Part shown: piece after piece, positions 59,916 through 64,000 of the stretch | Position numbering within the stretch: the first letter of the stretch is position 1 | Layout of the letters: each line of letters begins with the position of its first letter | Origin: Haladaptatus litoreus | GTDB taxonomy: Archaea; Halobacteriota; Halobacteria; Halobacteriales; Haladaptataceae | DNA length: 64,000 bases | Direction: 5' to 3' | Assembly (NCBI RefSeq): GCF_900156425.1 | Contig: NZ_FTNO01000001.1 | Span: 930,001-994,000, forward strand | Notes under the pieces: model-generated | The model's database searches: none | Told to the model about the DNA's origin: nothing | What the model saw: only the letters and a program-made list of their open reading frames with translations | Position numbers and translations under genes: made by a program

Positions 59916-60680
59916 TTATTTCGGCGGTCGCAGGCGGTAGTACCGGCGGTTGAGGCTGAACATGTATCCTTCCCGCATCGACTTCAACACCGCGTAGGTG
60001 ATGGTTCCTGCTGCGATTGGCAGGAGGAACGTCAAGTCGAAGAGCAGGTGCGAGTCGATAGGCATCAGGTTCTTGATAGCGAGCGTGCTGATGGTGAGGG
60101 AGAAGACGACGCCGAACATCCCAACCGCGGCCCAGAACGGTTGTTCGACTGGTCGGCGAGCACTCCCCTTGTTCAGGAACGGCACGATAGCGATGATACC
60201 GACGACGACGCCGTTCGCGACGACACCGTAGGTTCGGTCTGCCATCAGTTTATCCCCGCCGAGGATGGCGAGTTCGGGGTTCAGTGGTCCTAACTTCAGC
60301 AGGCCGAACGACCAGTACAGATACCAGTCGGGCAGGATAATCGCTGGCGTCGAACTCGGGTCGGCCGGTGGTCCGAGGTGGGGTGGGAGCGCCGCGGCGA
60401 GGAACAGAATCATCCCGACGAAGAAACTCGTAATCGAGAGATTGCGAATCATCTCGTGGGGCCACGTCGGGAACGCGAGCACGTCGCGTTCGACGTAGCT
60501 CGATTCCTGTCGCAGGTCTTCGTCTTCTCTGCGCGAGCGCTCGAAGTATTCGTATGTCAGCCGGGAGAGTCCCTGCGTGCGCTGCTTCCGCTCAAGCCAC
60601 GAGGGAGTCTCGTCGTCCGGCGAGACGATGCCGGTACCGCTTCCGTCGGTTCGGGGTTCGGATTCGTTTTCGTCGGTCAT
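59916..60680 (-). CDS. Cytochrome b C-terminal (PetD-like) subunit
   Basis: 254 residues. After a long polar N-terminus (about 1-85) come PHEMIRNLSITSFFVGMILFLAAALPPHLGPPADP, the Qo-site motif LPDWYLYWSFGLLKLGP (PDWY for PEWY), and further helices; it is the counterpart of the C-terminal half of mitochondrial cytochrome b or chloroplast subunit IV. It lies directly after the N-terminal gene, 4 nt apart. The N-terminal 85 residues are longer than in plants. Confidence 0.9.
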   Translation of the reverse strand: MTDENESEPRTDGSGTGIVSPDDETPSWLERKQRTQGLSRLTYEYFERSRREDEDLRQESSYVERDVLAFPTWPHEMIRNLSITSFFVGMILFLAAALPPHLGPPADPSSTPAIILPDWYLYWSFGLLKLGPLNPELAILGGDKLMADRTYGVVANGVVVGIIAIVPFLNKGSARRPVEQPFWAAVGMFGVVFSLTISTLAIKNLMPIDSHLLFDLTFLLPIAAGTITYAVLKSMREGYMFSLNRRYYRLRPPK

Positions 60681-60684
60681 GGTA

Positions 60685-61479
60685 TCAGTGTGGTTCTGCG
60701 ATGCCCTGCATCCAGACGATGCCGATGTGTACCGCGATGAGCGTGGTCACGACGAACGGGAGCAAGAACACGTGCAGGATGTACATCCGTTGCAGTGTCG
60801 CCTGACTCAGGCTGAAGCCGCCGAACAGGAGTTGTGCGACCCATTCGCCGATGAGCGGCACGGACAGGCTCATTTCGACGCCGATCTGTCCTGCCCAGAA
60901 CGCCAACTGGTCCCACGGGAGTAGGTAGCCCGTGTATCCGAACACCATCGTCAAGCTGATGAGGATGATGCCGAGAATCCAGTTGACCTCGCGCGGTTCC
61001 TTGTACGCGCCCGTGAAGTAGACACGGAGCATGTGGAGGAACACCGCGGCCACCATCACCTGTGCGGCCCAGCGATGGATACTTCGGAGCATGAATCCGA
61101 AGTTGAGGTCGACCATGATGTACGCTAACTGGTTGTACGCGGCCGTGGGGTCGCCCGCCGTCGATGGCGAGTAGTAGAACCCGAGCAGCGCACCGCTGAC
61201 TGCGGCCACTACGTATGCGATAGTCGAGAAACTACCCAGTGCGTACAGCGGATACCAGTACCAGAATTTGTTGTCGAGTCCGTACTGTTCGGTGTGGCTT
61301 TTCGGCATCTGGAGGTTGACGCGGTAGTACAACGTCTCCAGTATTTCGAGGTAGTCTACGATGCGGAACCGCTTGTCCATCCAGATGAGCGTCGTGAGGA
61401 ACGTCGTCTCGATGGGAGTGAGTTCCTTCTCGCGGAGCCACTCACCGTGGTCGTGTTCGTCTTTGCGTTCAATACTCAT
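60685..61479 (-). CDS. Cytochrome b N-terminal (PetB-like) subunit
   Basis: 264 residues with four transmembrane helices and the four heme-ligating histidines: SIHRW...FLHML (13 residues between) and ILHVF...AVHIG (14 residues between). The 13/14 spacing matches the b6 type of photosynthetic complexes; mitochondrial bc1 has 13/13. The PWDQLAFWAGQIG and GYLLPWDQ motifs are also conserved. It forms, with the next gene, the membrane core that oxidises menaquinol and passes electrons to Rieske and halocyanin. Confidence 0.93.
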   Translation of the reverse strand: MSIERKDEHDHGEWLREKELTPIETTFLTTLIWMDKRFRIVDYLEILETLYYRVNLQMPKSHTEQYGLDNKFWYWYPLYALGSFSTIAYVVAAVSGALLGFYYSPSTAGDPTAAYNQLAYIMVDLNFGFMLRSIHRWAAQVMVAAVFLHMLRVYFTGAYKEPREVNWILGIILISLTMVFGYTGYLLPWDQLAFWAGQIGVEMSLSVPLIGEWVAQLLFGGFSLSQATLQRMYILHVFLLPFVVTTLIAVHIGIVWMQGIAEPH

Positions 61480-62328
61480 TTAGTCATCCCCCGGCCGTGG
61501 CAGTGCCACGAACGATTCCTTGACGATGCTGAAGGGGTCGTACACCGACTGGTGGCACGGACAGTAAATCAGATCCGCGGCACCGAACTTCGCGCTTCCG
61601 GGGTCGCCCTTGAACATCGGCACACAGCAGAAATGTGTGCATTTGTTCAGATTGGCGATGAAACCCTGTTTGGTGCTCGCTTTGAGCCATTCGTTTTCGT
61701 TCGCCATCTCCTCTACCTTCTTGCTTCGAATCAACTGGACGGTCATCGTCTGGCTCGCTTCAACGTCTTGCGAACGCCACGTCACCGTCGCTGGCTTTCC
61801 GAGACCGGCTTTCCCGACGTTGTTGCCCCACGTCTCGTAATCGCTGAAATCATCGACGTGAACTTTGTTTCCGGCTTGGACCTCGCTCGATTGCCAATCG
61901 TACTTCGCCCCTTCCTTGTATCGGAAGTAGTTGTCCATGTCGGCGTCGGGCTTGATACCCTTGTAGGTCTGGACACCGCAGTACTGGAACCAGTTCGCCG
62001 AGTAGGTCATGCCGCCGACTTCCGCCTCTGCGACCGTCACTTCTCGACCCTGCTCCGTCTTCGTCGATGCTTCCGGGAAGAATCCCTTGACGTATCCCTC
62101 ATCGTCGATTTTGATGGGAATCTGGGGCATACCACGTGGAGCGGGGCCTGCGGTGTTCTCCATCCCCATGAATTGCGTGATACCACCGCCTTCACCGGAT
62201 GGGGCCGTCGTCGACTTGAGCGAGGCGGCTCCCGCGGTTCCAACACTGGCGAGCGTCGCGCTTCCGACGACGCCTTTGACGAATCGACGGCGACCTGTGC
62301 TCTCTGGATATTTGTCGTCTCCTGCCAT
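61480..62328 (-). CDS. Rieske iron-sulfur protein of the bc complex
   Basis: 282 residues. Tat-type signal TGRRRFVKGVVGSATLASVG keeps it as membrane anchor, then a large soluble domain with the [2Fe-2S] ligands CTHFCC (about 231-236) and CPCHQS (about 258-263). The region between signal and cluster is unusually long (about 190 residues) and contains an insertion with aromatic residues (WFQYCGVQTYKG). It takes electrons from quinol at the Qo site and passes them to halocyanin. The cytochrome b gene starts 1 nt after its stop. Confidence 0.92.
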   Translation of the reverse strand: MAGDDKYPESTGRRRFVKGVVGSATLASVGTAGAASLKSTTAPSGEGGGITQFMGMENTAGPAPRGMPQIPIKIDDEGYVKGFFPEASTKTEQGREVTVAEAEVGGMTYSANWFQYCGVQTYKGIKPDADMDNYFRYKEGAKYDWQSSEVQAGNKVHVDDFSDYETWGNNVGKAGLGKPATVTWRSQDVEASQTMTVQLIRSKKVEEMANENEWLKASTKQGFIANLNKCTHFCCVPMFKGDPGSAKFGAADLIYCPCHQSVYDPFSIVKESFVALPRPGDD

Positions 62329-62331
62329 AGT

Positions 62332-62718
62332 TTATCGTTTGTAGTAGGGGTACACTGCTCGTTTGAACTGGTCCCATGCGTCTCCGAACGACTCGGTTCC
62401 GTACTGCTCTTCCTCACGCACGTAGAGGTCTTCCCACTTCCGACGACGCTTTTTGACGATCATCACGTCGGGGAGGAACTCCTTACGATACAGCATGAGG
62501 ATGAACGCGAGGTCGATGAAAATGACGGCGAGAACGCCACCGAGGTACATGTTACCGAGTTCGGACAGCCCCCATCCGTTGAGAAGACCGTAGGTGAACA
62601 AGCCGACGAACACCACTTCGATAATCGTTAACAGGACGATTGCGATGGCGGCCGTCGTGCTTTCTCGCGCCGGTTCGTATCGGTGTATGTCGCCGTATGT
62701 GCTTCCTGACGAGGACAT
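62332..62718 (-). CDS. Membrane protein of the cytochrome bc operon (DUF7318-like)
   Basis: 128 residues with two hydrophobic helices (TAAIAIVLLTIIEVVFVGLFTYGLL and YLGGVLAVIFIDLAFILMLYRK) and a charged C-terminus with KKRRRKWEDLYVREEEQYG. It comes between the halocyanin and Rieske genes; the halocyanin stop directly abuts its start and Rieske begins 3 nt after its stop. The position suggests a structural subunit of the complex. Confidence 0.8.
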   Translation of the reverse strand: MSSSGSTYGDIHRYEPARESTTAAIAIVLLTIIEVVFVGLFTYGLLNGWGLSELGNMYLGGVLAVIFIDLAFILMLYRKEFLPDVMIVKKRRRKWEDLYVREEEQYGTESFGDAWDQFKRAVYPYYKR

Positions 62719-63411
62719 CTATCTGTTCCCTCCGCTGGTGTGTGGGGATTCGCCGTACTTCAGGAAGAAGAACGTAAAGATGAGCGACATTATCATCATC
62801 AGAATCGTCGCGATTCCAACGTAGTGCGCCTGAAACGGCACGCCCATGTGTTCCGGGTCGGCTTCCGCAGAGCCACCGCCACCGCCGCCGCCGCCACCAC
62901 TACCGACCGTGATAGTGCCGGTCATGCCTGCGGTTTCGTGCGGAATACAGACGTACTCGTAGGAGCCTTCGGTGTCGAAGGTGTGACTGTACGTGTGCCC
63001 CGTGTCGAACGTCTCTCCTTCGCTGCCGCTTCCTTCCCAACCGGCCCCGTCGGGTTGGCTCGTCGGAATCACGTTGTGTGTATTGGATTCCCACACCCAC
63101 TCGACGGTAGTGCCGGGTGAAATCTGGAGGTCGGCCGGTTCGAAGACGAGTTCGCCGCCGGGGCCGACGACGACCGTCTCCGTTCCGCCGCCACCGCCGC
63201 CGCCTCCTTCTGATTGGTTCCCGCTAGACTGATTTCCATTTGACTGGTTGCCACCGCCTGACGTCGTCGTCTGAGTGCCGCCAGTCCCGTTGCCGCCGGA
63301 CTGGTTGCCACCTCCAGACGTCGTCGTCTGCTGCGCACCAGCGGGTGCCGCCGCCGCGGCAGTTCCGCCAGCAACGCCGCTGGCCGCCAGTAGAAATTCC
63401 CGCCTCTTCAT
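62719..63411 (-). CDS. Halocyanin, electron carrier of the bc operon
   Basis: 230 residues: Tat signal KRREFLLAASGVAGGTAAAAAPAGA, a Gln/Gly/Ser-rich linker (TTTSGGGNQSGGN...), a copper domain with the ligands H in NTHNV, C and H in YVCIPH, M in AGMTG, a poly-Gly linker, and a C-terminal helix (IATILMMIMSLIFTFFFLKYG). It replaces cytochrome c1 as acceptor of Rieske electrons. The copper domain is almost the same as that of the gene at 35865-36536, with long exactly matching DNA runs. Confidence 0.93.
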   Translation of the reverse strand: MKRREFLLAASGVAGGTAAAAAPAGAQQTTTSGGGNQSGGNGTGGTQTTTSGGGNQSNGNQSSGNQSEGGGGGGGGTETVVVGPGGELVFEPADLQISPGTTVEWVWESNTHNVIPTSQPDGAGWEGSGSEGETFDTGHTYSHTFDTEGSYEYVCIPHETAGMTGTITVGSGGGGGGGGGSAEADPEHMGVPFQAHYVGIATILMMIMSLIFTFFFLKYGESPHTSGGNR

Positions 63412-63499
63412 ACATGTGTTGGTCAGGATGGGACTTGCTTAAAGCCACCGATGCCCCGGGAGTGCCAACATCGACAGTTTGGGAACCGCTCCCGCCGGT

Positions 63500-64000
63500 T
63501 CAGTTGTCTCGTTCCTCTTCGTCTTCCCGAAGAAAGTCGGGTCGATACTCGGAGCCAACGCCAGCGGAACGCAGGCGATTTCGGTACTCTTCCGACCGGA
63601 ATCTGTCGGAAAGTCGGGCGTTCGCTACGATGAGCAGGACGAAAAATCCGAAGACGAAAAACCCACCGCCGACGAGTGCCAGCAGGGGTGCACCGTCTCG
63701 GATACTTTCCGAAACGCTAACGATTCCGAAGTACACGAGGAACCACGCAATCATCATCCCGAATCCGGCGACGACGTGGATGGCCGCAATCGCCTGCATC
63801 AACTTGTTGCCGAGTTCGCCGCTCCCTTCCGGTACCTCGTCGGGGTGGGGTAGTTGCTCACCTTCCGGCATCTCCGGCACGTCGTACTCTTCCATCGACG
63901 CCAGTGCCACCGTGGGTTTCACGTCGCGGAGGACGGTTCCGCGTCCTTCGACGCTTCCGTCGGGATAGACCACGGCGTAGCCTTCGTCCGAATAGGCGAC
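63500..64000 (-). CDS. Membrane protein of the cytochrome bc operon, N-terminus outside the window (DUF7319-like)
   Basis: The reading frame is open to the window edge (VAYSDEGYAVVYPDGSVEGRGTVLRDVKPTVALASMEEYDVPEMPEGEQ), so the start is not included. The visible 166 codons contain a hydrophilic part, then two transmembrane helices (IAAIHVVAGFGMMIAWFLVYFGIV and PLLALVGGGFFVFGFFVLLIVA) and a charged end. It precedes the halocyanin gene with 88 bp between them and belongs to the conserved bc gene cluster as the first gene seen here. Function unknown. Confidence 0.75.
   Translation of the reverse strand, partial: VAYSDEGYAVVYPDGSVEGRGTVLRDVKPTVALASMEEYDVPEMPEGEQLPHPDEVPEGSGELGNKLMQAIAAIHVVAGFGMMIAWFLVYFGIVSVSESIRDGAPLLALVGGGFFVFGFFVLLIVANARLSDRFRSEEYRNRLRSAGVGSEYRPDFLREDEEERDN

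Noticed and set aside
61294-62631. Plus-strand ORF of 445 codons over the bc operon
   Set aside because: Antisense shadow of Rieske and cytochrome b genes, whose identity is certain.
1-64000. CRISPR array or transposase/IS element
   Set aside because: I saw no regularly spaced repeat array and no transposase or terminal inverted repeats on either strand.

Overview
The window is a stretch of haloarchaeal main chromosome. Proteins are strongly acidic, most promoters are TATA boxes about 25-33 nt upstream of leaderless start codons, secreted proteins carry Tat (RR) or haloarchaeal surface-glycoprotein signals, one surface protein has a PGF-CTERM sorting tail, and the gene set includes halocyanins, a menaquinone pathway, KorAB, a Bat-type HTH regulator and many proteins known only from haloarchaea. 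A Haladaptatus-like genus is possible, but that is a guess and not shown by the sequence.

Layout. 1-420: a cut-off ORF and a tRNA-Thr whose 3' end is repeated downstream (integration scar). 0.5-7.6 kb: trm5 and dphB (divergent), an S-layer-like glycoprotein, a double glyoxalase, a frameshifted membrane-protein gene and the DRG GTPase. 7.7-11.4 kb: rpl11 and the rpl1-rpl10-rpl12 stalk operon with a structured leader. 11.5-16.6 kb: a TctA-like permease broken by an in-frame TAG, two small ORFs, then menF-menD. 16.6-21.6 kb: a molybdopterin oxidoreductase, an RHH protein, UPF0058, a beta-lactamase-fold hydrolase, a large modular protein and a winged-helix regulator. 21.9-36.5 kb: purA, a Trm112-like protein, cysS, corA, lipoproteins, a NAD-kinase-like protein, M28 and M42 peptidases, a lone E1-alpha dehydrogenase subunit and a halocyanin. 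36.5-41.7 kb: an FAD protein, SRPBCC, GNAT, an Lrp regulator and korA-korB.

41.7-46.4 kb is the most unusual part: an AT-rich intergenic stretch and a two-gene surface cassette. The first gene is a secreted protein of about 1,100 residues with PKD-like domains, a GC-poor middle and a frameshift in a G6 tract. The second is a glycosylatable protein with a C-terminal membrane anchor and its own promoter under a perfect 17-bp palindrome. I know of no described system matching this pair.

46.4-59.1 kb is core: Mrp ATPase, moaA, an exported M14 peptidase, then tRNA-Ser-rps13-rps4-rps11-rpoD and tRNA-Leu-rpl18e-rpl13-rps9-rpoN-rpoK-eno-rps2. A small zinc-finger ORF and a Bat-type regulator lie between rps2 and mvk-ipk (archaeal mevalonate pathway). 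59.3-64 kb is a minus-strand operon for a cytochrome bc complex: a partial membrane protein, halocyanin, membrane subunit, Rieske, split cytochrome b (PetB/PetD style) and two small membrane proteins. Its halocyanin is a near copy of the one at 35.9 kb. Three genes in the window are disrupted (frameshift near 6345, TAG at 11926, G6 tract at 45180); read-level checking would separate real mutation from sequence error.
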